A model generated the notes under the pieces. That model saw nothing but the letters and a program-made list of their open reading frames with translations. It did not search any database and was not told the origin of the DNA. A program made the translations under genes and the position numbers. A DNA stretch of 64,000 bases, taken from the NCBI GenBank assembly GCA_964020975.1, contig OZ026619.1:11062778-11126777 (forward strand). The letters run 5' to 3'. Origin of the DNA: Hermodice carunculata. Its lineage: Eukaryota; Annelida; Polychaeta; Eunicida; Amphinomidae. Below, one piece after another: positions 25,877-41,563 of this stretch (positions within the stretch are counted from its first letter, which is position 1; every line of letters begins with the position of its first letter).

Positions 25877-28751
25877 TTAAAATTTGTGAGCCATAAAATA
25901 ACTTTTGAGGTGTATCAAACGATTATTGCATTCATTCATTTTTTCATTTTGTGCACTGTATACAGCAATTTAACATGCTGATATTATTTTTGACAGAGGT
26001 GAATTTCAAAAGCAGTGCACTTAAAGCGCGCCGAGAACAGCTGTTTACTCATGTGGCACCGAAAGAGTCAAACTGCCATTTTATTCAATATATATATGTA
26101 TATATAATTATAGTGGATATAAACCATTAGTGGTGTAGCATGTCGACAATGTCACCTTTTTCACAATGTGGTAGTGCATGTGTGTTTTAATGTGGACATC
26201 ATTGTCGTTAAAGAATTGGATTATATTAGTCGTAGTTTTAAGCCTACGGTAAATGATCCAGTAGCTTTCCTGGACGCACCGTGGGGACAATACACTTAAG
26301 GTTAGCCGATGAACGCTGTTGACTTACAACCTTTATTATTATTTGTTTATGAAATGAGGAATAAAAAAATAACCGACAATAAGTACGCATGGTTATTGCT
26401 GGTACTTAAATATGATGTCTTAGCGTGTACTATCTGGCACACAACTGTCGCGAGTTTTCTGTGTGACGGATTGAGACATTTAATTGACGCAGACATCTGT
26501 TGTCCCAACGTCAACAGTTTGGGACTGGAAATAAACTTTGAGGTCATTACCATGTTCATGCAGTAACAGGCCACAGACTACAGTTATAAATCCTTCTATT
26601 TTTCATATTAGCATTTTTCAGTCTAAAAAATCAGCATTTTGGTATTTTGAAATTCGGTGAACGGCATTTAATAGATAAAAATGTCAGAAAAATATGGACA
26701 GATTTTTGTCATACAATTCCCAGCTCGTTAATTTGTGATAATTGAAATACGAAACAACACCTGGATGTCAGCTTTATACAGGTGTATGAACTGTGCTCTT
26801 GCCAGGGTCACATCATTGTCCTTCCCCACCATAAAGTTCCCACCTGGCCTGGAAGACAGTGCACCTATATGACCACCAATGAAGCAACTCTGCACTGCAG
26901 CAAACCTGACTTAGCTAACTTTATTTTAACAGAAGCTACAGCATGCTGAAAACACAGTATTTTCACAATTACGGACTATCTCCGTTGGGATGCGCAACCA
27001 GCCAATCACAACTGTAGTCTGTAACCAACAGTTAGTACATGGACAAGTCTGCATGTAATGGTTTTTAGATTATTTGTTTGCGTAATATCTAGCCTATGAT
27101 GTAGATTGACAAAAGCCTGTTGGTCTGGGTTTAGTCACGACATAAGTTATTAATTAATTGAGATAATCGTAGATTTCAAATGGTCGGAGAAGCACTACTC
27201 CAATACCTTGTGCTTTAAGTGTGAATTAACTTTGACATACGAAGCACCGCTTGTTGCATATATGTCAGAGATGGAATACCAATGCAAGCCAAATGCACAT
27301 GTGATGTGTGACTTATATAGAGAGTCTTGGCAGTAGGTAGGATACCCGGGCAACCAAACGCATACCCCGGCAACCAAACGCAGCAAGGCAGAAGATTTAG
27401 TACTTTTGTCTATTTTGATGGTTGGCTTGATTTAGGCGGATTTTAAGCTCCTCTCATGAGGAAGCCCACTTCAGAAATAAACCAAATATGCGTATCATGG
27501 CACAAACCATAAAATTGATAAATTGAGGAATTAAGGTTGTCTCACGGGGAGACCACTTGATTGCGCGAAATGTATAGTTAGATAGGAAAAGGTTAATTAT
27601 AATTGTCCGATTTAGTTCTTTCTATAACAACTGCTTTATTAGAGACAAAAAGACCTACTTTGCGGGAACATTACATCGTCAAATCTCACTGGGGTAGTGG
27701 CACCCTCAAATTATTCTTATGTAATATTGATGCTTTATTTCCTCATTTACATCCTTATTCTATCTTGTCATTATAAAACTAAAGCACAAACATCTTTCAA
27801 TTTGAGACGCAAAGTGAAATGTGGTTTAGTAGTTTTAAATGAGAGGCAGCCCCACAGCGCTCAAGGAGAGTGCCTGGCATTTTGATAAGTGTTCCTCTAA
27901 GCTTTAGGCATTTATAAGTCTGTAGTATATTTGATTTACCATGCACTAGCCTCTTGTTGCGACACATAGCGCCGAATCCTATATCCCTTTGGCACGCGAT
28001 TCTTCCAGTTGCCATTGCAACAAAGAATAGAGATTTGTGCAGGTTCCTTACATAATCCTGTTGAAAGAATGTAGGGTATTGTTTCTTTGTTTCCTTAATG
28101 AACCAACATGGATCCTGAATTAGAATACACCAGTTCCTTCCATGCAAATTGCTGTCATATGTCACCAAGTAATGCATAATTTTATGACTGAATAGAATTG
28201 GTTCTTTGGTACATGATAAAGACGCGTCAAGTTGGATACGCGTGTAAAGTGTTGCTAATGAAATGAAGTGGTTAACCTACTGCGAGGAGCAGGAATACGC
28301 CACGTCCTGTGCAGGGATTAAGCCCATTTTAGACGGATGGCGGGGATGACATTGCGAGCTGAGTTATTTCATTTTCCCATTTCTTGTTTTCATTGCATTG
28401 CTGACTGGTCAAGAAAGTGGCGGAGGAGACAGCGATATGTAGAGGTATGAGACTCGTAGTAGTGACTCTCGTGGGATAAACATGATTAACATGGTAAATG
28501 CTGTGCAGTTATCCAGCAACTTTGATGCTACACACGTCATGATAAAACTGTTTCAAAAGTGACGCACAGCGGATTCAATTGTCTGACTAGATGGCCCAGC
28601 ATAAGTAGGTCAATGCAATGAGAGTTTTCTCCGTCAGGGCCCGCTTCACAGACGCGAGTGGACGATGTGTGTGGCAAATGCTTGGCTGAGTCTCTGCTGC
28701 CACAGCGTGGTGTAACTACTACTGGGCCAAACAGTGCTGCGTCCAATAACA
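25876..28751. other. Upstream region of the protocadherin exon
   Basis: No separate gene recognised. A short tandem pair (CCCGGGCAACCAAACGCA-like, 27345-27383) is present. The last few hundred bases presumably include promoter and 5' UTR of the protocadherin gene. CTGCTGCCACAG ending near 28703 could be a splice acceptor for a 5' UTR exon, but I cannot tell. A TATA box is not evident. Confidence 0.4.
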
Positions 28752-31112
28752 ATGGGCAAAATATTATGTATTATTGCACTTCATCTGTGTTTTATGGTCT
28801 CCTTCTTCACATCTCAAAGGATCTTAGAATATCGAATACAAGAAGAAGGTCAAGTTGGAATGGTTTTGTGTAATATAAAGGAGGAGGCAGCCTTACACAA
28901 GAAGTACCCGCCTGCAATTCTAAATCAACTCACATTTGGCTTCATCAGTCGATCTGGGACACAGGCCGACTTGTTTGTGATCGACGCCAGCAATGGAATT
29001 ATACGGACTAGACGGAGACTGGATAGGGATGCTATATGCCCTTACAAGCCTGCTTGTCTCTTATCCGCCGATATTTCTATAGGACCCACGCATTATTTTG
29101 AAATTATAGAACTGAAAGTGCATCTTTTGGACATCAATGACAACCCACCGATCTTCCCACAGAGCCATATCAATTTGGCAATTCTCGAGAGTAGCATAGG
29201 TATAGTGGCCAATCTTCCCCAGGCCAAGGACCTCGATTTTGGTGTCAATGGTGTAAAAGAATATAAACTTGTGTCTGGTGGGGGCCACCTAAAGTTAAAG
29301 GTTGTTGGGAAAGGGTTACAACTGATATCCAGTGTGCTTCTGGACAGGGAGATACAATCTCACTATGGGCTGCAGATTCTAGCTTTTGATGGCGGCACTC
29401 CCAGGAAAACGGGAACTTTAAATGTCCTGATCGATATTGATGATATTAATGACAATGCCCCGCAGTTTGATAACATAACGCACGAGGTGTCAGTGATGGA
29501 AAATGCTGCCCTACATACCTCTCTCTTGAGACTAACTGCTCGCGACGCCGACACCGGAACTAACGCCCAAATTCGTTACATGTTCTCTGAGCAGACAGAG
29601 TCTGAATATGGAACTATGTTTGGGATTAGATTCGAGACAGGAGAAGTTTATGTTGCGGGTAAACTAAGATACAGTAAGGGTCCTCCTTATCAGTTGACTA
29701 TAATTGCAGAGGACAGCGGCATTCAACAATTGTCCGCTAAGACTAAAGTGGCTATTACAGTAGACGATGTCAATGACCACGCTCCCGATATAACAATCCA
29801 TGCATTAACTGCTCACGGTACCGTGCTTGTTTCAGAAAATATAATCAGTAATTCTTTCGTAACGCACGTGAGCGTTGACGATCAGGATGGGGATCAAAAT
29901 GGCAAATTCCGCTGTTCGCTTGATAGCCCATTCTTCAGGCTAGAGAAGCTTTATGTGAAGAGATACAAGATAATGACAGTGGCATCTCTGGATAGAGAGA
30001 GCAGGAATGCATACCCATTGAGGATTAACTGTGTCGATTTTGGTCAGCCTATTCTGGCATCATCTCGCCAGCTTGTTGTGCAGGTGACAGATGTCAATGA
30101 CAATGCCCCAAGATTCCCCCATGGGAGATTGTATGCCAAGGTGCAAGAAAACAATGAAGTCGGTGCAGCTTTTGGTAAAGCTAGGGCCACAGATGCAGAC
30201 ATGGGCGACAATGCAACGATCACATACAGTGTGGAAACATCGGGTGCTACGTTTATGAGAATAGAGCCATCCACAGGAATTCTTTTCTCTAATATCAAAT
30301 TTGATTTTGAGGACAGAAATAATTTTACTGCTATTGTGTATGCTGTCGATGGTGGCAAGCCATCCCTTACAGGAACTGGGACCTTGTCAATCACAGTTCT
30401 AGATGGCAATGACCAAAGACCGGTATTTTATCGTCCATCCTATATATTCAATGTTGATGGCTCAAAGCCAGCAGGGACAACTGTGGGTCAGGTGCAGGCC
30501 ACAGATGCTGATACTGACCCTTTCAATAAGTTCACCTTTTCCATATTAGGCAAATCCCGAATGTCAGCTGCCTTTACTATAGATGCTCACAATGGTGACA
30601 TAAGAACGGCACGTGAACTGAACAAAGACAACATTTCAGTGTACCACTTTGTTGTCCGTGCTACTGAAGTCAATTCGCACTGGCTCAGTAGTACGGCCAA
30701 TATCACCGTATATATGGCCGACAAACTGGGCAGTGTAGGGTTTGATATGGATGGCTTACAAGTGTTTAAAACGGCTAACCAGACCATAATACTGGTCTTG
30801 TCTTGTGCCCTAGTCCTGCTCATATCTGTGGCAATCACTGCAGCATTTTGTATTTACAATAGACGCAGAAAACGCTTTCTGTACCGCAGCGGGTACATCT
30901 CAGGGAACCTTGTGCGAGCCACTCGTTGTGATTCAGACATGAGTAGATCTAACAGGGCATTTGTCAATAGCTTTCACGATGAGCCATGGGGCCAAATTCT
31001 TGAAGTCAAGACGGCTACTTATCCTAGAGGCAAAAGCAAGTCGTACGTGACTCGTACATCCCCAGTTCCTATGGATGGATTGGTCACATTCGCTCGTAAC
31101 CCTAAGCCATCT
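28752..31112 (+). CDS. Protocadherin, large ectodomain exon (six EC domains, TM, partial tail)
   Basis: Single-pass homophilic cell-adhesion receptor of the protocadherin family. The exon encodes 787 codons from the ATG at 28752, which has good context (ACAATGG); the frame is open a further six codons upstream but without another ATG. A signal peptide (GKILCIIALHLCFMV) leads into six cadherin domains. The five inter-domain Ca2+-binding linkers are DINDNPP (~residue 127), DINDNAP (~231), DVNDHAP (~338), DVNDNAP (~447) and DGNDQRP (~551). The first domain has the CPYKPAC loop (C-x5-C) characteristic of protocadherins. DRE/DRD, LDRE and DADxGxNA motifs recur. A membrane helix at ~677-698 (IILVLSCALVLLISVAITAA) is followed by NRRRKR and an ~89-residue cytoplasmic part. 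The exon ends in phase 0 at GTAAGT (31113), so the C-terminus lies elsewhere. The frame reaches a stop at 31143 only inside the intron. Orthology is not resolved. Confidence 0.95.
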
Positions 31113-31118
31113 GTAAGT
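31113..31118 (+). promoter_or_regulatory. Splice donor GTAAGT of the protocadherin exon
   Basis: CCATCT|GTAAGT at the end of the coding frame, with phase 0. Codons after it (VSPYLLVCIF, stop) look like intron read-through. A read-through isoform with that short tail remains possible. Confidence 0.75.
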
Positions 31119-31433
31119 CCATATTTACTTGTCTGTATATTTTGATTCAATTAGAATACTTGAGAGTGCATGCATGCTTTCCACAGAAATGTGCCAGTCT
31201 TCAGATGTTACACATCAGTTATAACTTACCTGCACCAATGTAAACAAAAACAAAGGTTACTAAAACATTTTTTACCCACTCTCATATATTGTTTGCGCGA
31301 ATTTGATTTGTAGGTAGAAAGCATGACTGATGCCACTTGTTTGATTAATTTAGGAGTGTGCCATATTTACTAAAAACCAGTTAATGCAAATTATAATATT
31401 TCTGTTTAAAAGATTTGAACATTATGTATGAAG

Positions 31434-31611
<178 letters not shown>

Positions 31612-33081
31612 GAGTACAGAGCAAGTTTAATATAAATACCAGAAAAGAACCTGGTATGCGCTCAAACTGTTCCAAGATTATTACTACACATAACTTTAAA
31701 AGTTACCATACACGTAAATGTAGAGAGTAGATGTCACACAGCACATATGTATGTACAATGACGCGGGAACAAACATACCTGTCACTAAAAGCCATATAAC
31801 ATACCACATCTCGCGGAGGGGGGGCATGTCCGAAGTAATAAGCAATGCAACATCTCCAACCACGTGATGGACATTCAACGACACAGAACAGCGCTTATAC
31901 TGAAAAAAAAAACAAGGAAAAAAGACAAAAAAGTGTCATGTTACACATTGCACATGCACGAATCTAGTGACAGATTAAGATAAGGTTATGCCTAAAAACC
32001 AAGAAAACAAGTTTAACGCACCCCCCATATTATATGTAATACGCAGAGGAGTGTAACACAACCCTTAAGAAAGCAGGTCATACAACATACATTGCTTGCT
32101 TATTTACCCCCGCCCCTCCCCCACATATAAATAAATAAAAAATAAGAAAATTAAATAAATGAAATAAAAAATGTTGGTACGTCAGGCCTTCTGTATCTTT
32201 TTGTAGGCTGAAATATTTGAAAATATAGAATCATTAAGCACAGTACTAAACTCCCTTGTAAAACTCTAATACATAAAATGATAAAGTTGACTAAGTCAAG
32301 AATACCATTGACATGACTGATCGAGTTCCTGTGGCGAATGTGATCCGTCAAAATATATCAATATGTTTTTCTTTTGGCAGTTTTATACATGTATGCCACT
32401 TTTCTTTCCAGCAAAAATCGTATAAATAACATTGTCACAGTTTGACACGTTAGTTGTGGGAAGTAAAGTACAAACTAAAAGGTACTATTTTGATAAAACT
32501 GTACACCTAGGGTAAAACTTTCTGCATACATAGTAGCTTTTTCCCATAACAGTATATAAACATACACGAAGTCCCATTATTTGAGCAAATAACGACAGTT
32601 GCATTTTTGCGTAATAAATGAAGAACTTTTCAACGTTTGTCATGACACACACTAAGAGAATTTTTGTTGAGATGTAAGCATACACGTCTGAAAATAAAGG
32701 ATGCCAGACATTTCAAAACATTGAACGGTTGAATCATGTGCTAAAATTTATGCTTCTCACAAAAACATTTTGAACCGCATATGACTGAGTGAAGTGACAT
32801 TCACAACTGTTTAGATAGTTCAAATAAATTTTAAATTTGATGCGTAAGTACAGCTGACTTTTACCTACTATATTGTAATGTATAGGATGTCACAAATGTG
32901 GTTGTCGGTTTATGAAAAGTGTAAAATGATATTTGCAGGGGAGAGTTGATTACACATGCGTATATGCTAATCTTTTACATATTTATTTGAAAGCACGTAT
33001 AAATTAAATATAGAATCAGATTATGAATACCAAACATGCCCTTTGAAACATGTTTTCACATTTGGATTTTATACATATATA
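31612..33081. other. Presumed intron, nothing recognised
   Basis: AT-rich sequence with poly-A-like runs near 31901-31935 and AAATAA repeats near 32125-32165. No exon-like frame. Confidence 0.45.
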
Positions 33082-33255
33082 CAGTGGAACCCCATCAATA
33101 CCGACCTCATTAATCCGTATGTATCATTAATCTGAACACTCCTCCTGGAGCAGAATTGTTCATTTCAAGTAATATTGATTTAGTTGTCCAGAAACTTCAT
33201 TTATCAGAACAGTTCACTGGGATACAAAGGTGTTCGTATTAACGGGGTTGCACTG
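33082..33255. mobile_element. pogo/Tigger-like MITE, TA target duplication
   Basis: The left terminus is CAGTGGAACCCC; the right terminus on the opposite strand is CAGTGCAACCCC, one difference in twelve. Each end is bordered by TA (33080-33081, 33256-33257), the target duplication of pogo/Tc1-type elements. It is 174 bp long with no coding sequence. Confidence 0.75.
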
Positions 33256-33257
33256 TA

Positions 33258-36318
<3,061 letters not shown>

Positions 36319-36392
<74 letters not shown>
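36319..36392. repeat. (TA)n microsatellite left of MITE
   Basis: Pure TA run that abuts the MITE terminus. Confidence 0.95.
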
Positions 36393-36393
<1 letters not shown>

Positions 36394-36598
36394 TGTGAAT
36401 TCATTTAATTTTGCTGTGTTCTAATTTTCACTTATTTCGCTGATGCTTCAAAATGGTGAAATTGAGAACACACCGAAAAAGTTTTTAACATGGCATTGAT
36501 TGGAAGTAAAACTAAAATAGTGAATTTAAAGCCTCAGTGAAAGGTCCACATTGCAAAAACCGTGAAAATAAATGCCCTTGAAAATAAATGTATTCACA

Positions 36599-36599
<1 letters not shown>
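36393..36599. mobile_element. TTCGC-rich MITE, copy 2, between two (TA)n tracts
   Basis: The termini are CTGTGAATTCATTT and, on the other strand, CTGTGAATACATTT. On the minus strand the inside reads TTTAAATTCACTATTTTAG, then CATCAGCGAAATAAGTGAAA, closely paralleling the copy at 1775-1981. It is 207 bp long. Both ends run directly into (TA)n arrays, consistent with a TA target. Confidence 0.8.

Positions 36600-36684
<85 letters not shown>
36600..36684. repeat. (TA)n microsatellite right of MITE
   Basis: Pure TA run starting at the right MITE terminus. Confidence 0.95.
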
Positions 36685-36688
<4 letters not shown>

Positions 36689-36962
36689 ACATTCATATCG
36701 GACTACGGGATAGGGCAGTGACTACCAGGAAAAATGGTTTTGGACGAAAAAAAACCCAATATATATAGTTATTTGGGGGGGCGGGTAGTATATGGGCAGA
36801 ATTAAAATCTTCAGAGCGCGTGGTGGGCAGTTGTTGCGTTAATGGGCAGTTGAAATATGCCCATAAACCACATTTGTCTTAAATTCATTGCATTACCTAG
36901 GGGGTTTCCGAAATGTACATATTAGCAAATCTGCCAAGATATCATGATATATTGCAGAGAAT

Positions 36963-37462
36963 ATGAATAGAATTTTAAATTTGATGGACTTTATTGATGA
37001 AAATGAAATACCAGCATTATTGATATCGTCAACTGTGGCAATGGTTTTGTTCCGAAGACATTATATGTTTTTAATTTGGTCCATCAATTTAACAGTGGAT
37101 AAAGGTTTTATATTCTCATATCCAAAGCTGTATTTTAAAGAATGGATGGACTTCAGGAACATTTAGTGTTCCAAGAGGTGTCGGTCAAATATGCCCTTTC
37201 TCACCTCATCTCTTCATTCTTTGTGTTGATATATTGGCAATTGCAGTTAGAAATGAGTCAAATATCAGAGGAATTACTAGTGATTGTTCGGAATACAAAC
37301 TGTCCTCACTATGCGCACGCTACGCCCTTCACCTTATGTGCGATTAAGTCAGGCTTAAGAAAAAATGTTGGTGTATTAGGTCAATTAAAAAAAATGCCAG
37401 GCTTCAATTTTAATTTGGAGAAAACACAAGTACGACGTATTGGAGCAACAAAAGACTCATAA
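36963..37462 (+). pseudogene. L1/Tx1-like LINE reverse transcriptase fragment
   Basis: Across two + frames the order of reverse-transcriptase blocks is clear. First RILNLMDFIDENEIPALLIS, the block before motif A. Then RGVGQICPFSPHLFILCVDI at about 37176 (motif B, usually RGVRQGCPLSPYLFIL) and EYKLSSLCARYA where the YADD motif is expected. Last comes GFNFNLEKTQVRRIGATKDS, the post-palm block. The RQGCPLS style and LEKTQ block fit L1/Tx1-type LINEs. Motif A itself is not readable, the catalytic Asp pair is gone and there are frame shifts, so the copy is dead. It carries only the palm region. Confidence 0.75.
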
Positions 37463-37812
37463 TTTACGTTAGCTTAAGATTTACGATTGTACAGGACAAG
37501 CAAACTTGTAACTCTTTTCTGTGAGTTCAAACAACATCAGATAGGCATAGGTTGGAAAAGTCTGACAATGTTCCCAAATGTTATCACATATAGGACCAGT
37601 TGTTCCAAATCCAAATTATAAAGTAATAAAAACAATTGCGGTTCTTATCTTGAAATATCTTTGAAATGAAAAACCAGATAAAATTAAAGATGTATAACTA
37701 AATCCGATAAAGGTGGCGTGTGGCGTTAGAATAACACATCATCTTAATTTAGTACCATTCATATATGTGCAAGGATCAAAATGCATTTTACAAGCCTATT
37801 CCTTTGATAGAG

Positions 37813-37818
37813 TATATA

Positions 37819-37885
<67 letters not shown>

Positions 37886-37975
37886 TGTATATATAAATAT
37901 ACTTATATATGTATATATATATATATATATAAGTATACTTATTTATACTTAAATATATATATGTACGTATATAGG
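37813..37975. repeat. (TA)n microsatellite with TATAAG interruptions
   Basis: TA array interrupted by ATAAGTGTATA and ATAAATATACTTATA blocks that are themselves near-palindromic. Confidence 0.9.
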
Positions 37976-38399
37976 GTAACCTGATAAACAAATTGTTTAT
38001 CTTCCTCAGGGCCCTCCAATAAATACAAATGCAGTAAAATACATACAATAAAATACAGATAATAAATATAAATACAATAAGATACATGCCAATAAGGATG
38101 TGGGTTTATATAGGGGGACTCCCAGCAGAGTGACGGGGGGCAAAACCGCGCAGACGTAACAAGTACGTCGCAGCGGACACCGGCTCTGCTGGTTTGACTC
38201 AAGATAAAAGGAACAGTTGGCTAAGATTGAAATGCAAGTAGGCACCCGATGGTCACTTACAATTTATACAAATTACAGTAGTGACTGTTAAAAGCTAAAA
38301 ACTTAAAAACATATATAATGTTTGGGTTGATTTTATTACTATAACAGGCTTGTATAAATACCGTATCATAGGCCTAAAAGCTACAGTGCCACGATATGA

Positions 38400-38470
38400 T
38401 GTATCGGTACTCTTCCTGTGGTATCGGTACTATTCCGGTGGTATCGGTACTCTTCCGGTTTCATCGGTAA
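38400..38470. repeat. Short tandem repeat, ~21-bp unit
   Basis: About three and a half imperfect copies of GTATCGGTACTCTTCCGGTG. Confidence 0.85.
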
Positions 38471-38616
38471 TTGTAATGATGAACAATAAAAATTTCTGCA
38501 AATGTCGTTCTTATTTTTGCTTGGTGTATTGAAATGTACAAATCGACCCAAACATGAGATAAAAATTTTATAGCATATTTTGTAGAAGATTTGAAGTAAT
38601 CAAGTCTGAACACTGG

Positions 38617-38703
38617 ATCAACTCTGAACACTGGATACCATATAGCAGAACTGGTTCGCTTGGCTCACTCGTTCTGGTATATGGCATCCAGTGCTCGTTG
38701 ATA
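38617..38703. other. Imperfect hairpin, miRNA-like geometry
   Basis: The inner arms CTGGATACCATATAGCAGAA(C) (38631-38651) and GTTCTGGTATATGGCATCCA(G) (38671-38691) pair over 21 positions with two mismatches. Outside them CAC/GTG and ATCAAC/GTTGAT also pair, separated by a small asymmetric internal loop. The apical loop is 19 bases. Total 87 nt. I do not recognise a known miRNA. It lies in the presumed protocadherin intron, just left of a (TA)n array. Confidence 0.55.
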
Positions 38704-38734
38704 TACTTCATATCGTCAACAAAGCAACTATAAT

Positions 38735-38747
<13 letters not shown>

Positions 38748-38823
<76 letters not shown>

Positions 38824-38825
38824 CA
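38748..38825. repeat. (TA)n microsatellite
   Basis: TA run preceded by CATA units. Confidence 0.95.
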
Positions 38826-40084
38826 TATCGTGAAATTGAAACGAAACATGACAGTCTAATTTATTTATAAGAATAGGAGCTAAATTATTGTTTTTAGAAA
38901 GTGGTTTGGCAAAGAAGTAGAATACATCTCATATATGACATTTCAGTTAAAGATGGGACTTCTTTGTCATTCACGAGCGTTTCCAGAATTTTTTTCCTCA
39001 ATTACATACTAGGTTTTTTTTGGGGGGGGGTGGTGCATGGACGTCCTATCTCAGCTTTTCCACAAGAGTGCAAAGCAACTTAAGCAAGTCATTCATAAAA
39101 ACATGCAATTGCATTTGCTACACATATAAATTGACAACATAATTGAAATAACCAAATATTTAAATTGACAATTGTTCTTTAGAAATATGTAGTTTTCAAC
39201 TTAGATTTGTCCACAGAATTATGTACAAATGAAAAAAAAGTTATACAGATGCAAAATAACTGAATCAAAATTATGTTTTTTGTTTTTTTTTTATTTGGCA
39301 AAAATGAAATGGAGGGTGTCGGAAATTTGTTTCCGGACAGTGATCATATTTATTATTTTTGTAGACGGGATTATGTTGGTCTTACAATAAAGGAAGTTAG
39401 TGTTTGAAAATTCACAGTGTAACATATCCTTGTGGGTGACATGATGAGTGCGATACATAGCTTAATTTTATGGCAAGACAATCTCTACAATTTTTTTATG
39501 CCTGTAAGTACAGACATATGACACCTGATTTTAGTAGGTTTGGGTCAAGAATATTAAGCTTATTGAAAAGTTTGTTGCGAATAATAGATCTCAACTTGCC
39601 AAACATGCTAAAAATGGGGTAAAACTAAAACCAGAGACAAAAGTGAACTTCCTTTACATCTTCTGTATATGTGTGCATTGTACATATGTATAGCACTCGA
39701 CATTTTTGCATTCTTTTCTACATAACCGTGAACAATATGGTGCGCTTACTATTTGTATGTTCTTTAGGCGCGTCTACTTCCTTATTGGCTGTTAGTCACC
39801 TTTACATGACCATTGAATAGTTTCTGTATGTTCCCCGCCTTGGAAAAATAAAAACAAAAACGTATTTTTAAAACAATACTGAATAATCATTTCTTTTTGT
39901 CTCTTTATGTGTGAAAGCGGCTACTTAACAGTAGGAGTTTGTGGGTTTTAAGGTTGCACATAACTAAATTTGAAAGCTGCATGTTGAAATAACATATTTC
40001 ATGCTGCCGCAAATAATTGGATCTGCACTTTTTATATGTGGCTAAATAAGATACTATTTAGGAATGCACATCTGTATGTCCTTT
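38826..40084. other. Presumed intron, nothing recognised
   Basis: AT-rich sequence; AATAAA-type motifs near 39846 but no gene to attach them to. Confidence 0.45.
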
Positions 40085-40510
40085 ATTATAGATAGAGGTG
40101 TCATTTTAACTTTTACTAAAGGGTTATTGAGCATTGCGCATGTAATGAATCTAAAGCAAAAGTTGTACCAATTTAAATTATGTTAATTGGCAGCATTTGC
40201 AATTTTAAAACTTGAATATCTTCAAAACTATTATAGATAATGATGCCATTCTAACTTCAACTAGGGGGTTGTTGACCATTGTGCCCCTAATGATTTAAAA
40301 ATAAAAGCTGTAGCAATAAAAATTATGCAAAATAGAACAATTAGAAATTTAAAATCTTGAAAAACTTAAATAGATAAAGATGCCATTCCAACTTCTACTC
40401 CTGTGTTATGGACTAGTTGTACATTGCCATACCAATATGCTTTGAAGACACACACTGATTTGCTATGCAGCAAATCACCTTTCCTAGTTTCCTTATATCT
40501 TTGCACCAGA
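40085..40510 (+). mobile_element. Tandem-core repeat element, copy A (HINE/pearl-like?)
   Basis: Three diverged units of about 136-145 bp, each opening with ATTATAGATA-GATGCCATT(C/T)-AACTTC (near 40085, 40230 and 40366). They end in a tail, GATTTGCTATGCAGCAAATC then ACCTTTCCTAGTTT, which can fold (GATTTGCT/AGCAAATC). Units and tail match the element at 49730-50590. Tandem cores plus a short hairpin tail recall the non-autonomous Helitron-like 'pearl'/HINE elements of molluscs; this assignment is inference. Confidence 0.55.
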
Positions 40511-41469
40511 AGAGAATAACGCTGGTACTATAAAATTGAACACAAGCATGTCTACCTTTGTATGCAGCTAAAATGCAATCACTGCGAACATATGTCCACG
40601 TGGTGTCAAATTCCCATTCACTATAAAAGTTTTCACCCTCCTACCATGAAGTATCGTTTGCCACCTTGCGGCCCTGGTGGCCAATATCGGCAAATGGGTT
40701 TTGAAAGGTAGGCATCTATTACTCAATGGACATGAATTTTTAAGGGCAGCCTGACAAAAATAGTATATTATGGCACTCAGTGCGACATTCACGTAATTCC
40801 ACGCTCCCTTTGGGTGGTTGCTGCGTAGGTGCAAAAATGGCTAGACCGCCAAAACTGTGTTTGTGTCTAATATAAATAAGCCAATGACGAAAAGAGAAGT
40901 AACCGTCATTTTTTTCAATGATAGTTTTGGGCTGCTTTTCTGATCTATGTATCGCCATTAATGCTGTAAGACACCCAGCTTTCATCACCAGAAGGGCACA
41001 TGGGCTGCATCTGCCACACTGAAATGAACGAGGGCCAATCGCTTTTTATTTGCAAAAAGCAAGGAAGGAGTCAGTTGGCATAATCCGCACCGTTAACTAT
41101 TTTTTTCTGCACTGTATTTCTTTACCAATTTATCCAGACTGTAGGATTATTATGTCACATCAAGACCTTTGCTTACCCCTACCTTTAACCTGCAACAGTG
41201 ACCTGTGGTGTAAACCTAACGACAGTACCACCTAGCCAAAATTTGACAACCTTAACTTTGCTTGAGAATATGAAATAAAAATAAAAAAATACAAACCTGT
41301 AAAATCTGAACTAAAATGTTCACGTGGGTATCCTGGTCGTGCTTCAGCGTGCTGTTATGCTATCGTCTTTATGGATTTTGAGATGAGTGCGTTAGATCGT
41401 GAAATAAAAGCAATGTATTAATGTATTCCCATGTTAAAGGTTGCAGTGGTTTCTGAAACTTGACTATAT

Positions 41470-41563
<94 letters not shown>

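Noticed and set aside
28734-28751. Upstream extension of the protocadherin frame
   Set aside because: The six extra codons begin with GTG, not ATG. The ATG at 28752 has good context and is followed directly by a signal peptide.
28658-28873. Overlapping + frame before the protocadherin start
   Set aside because: Out of frame with the protocadherin and without a domain; at most a short upstream ORF.
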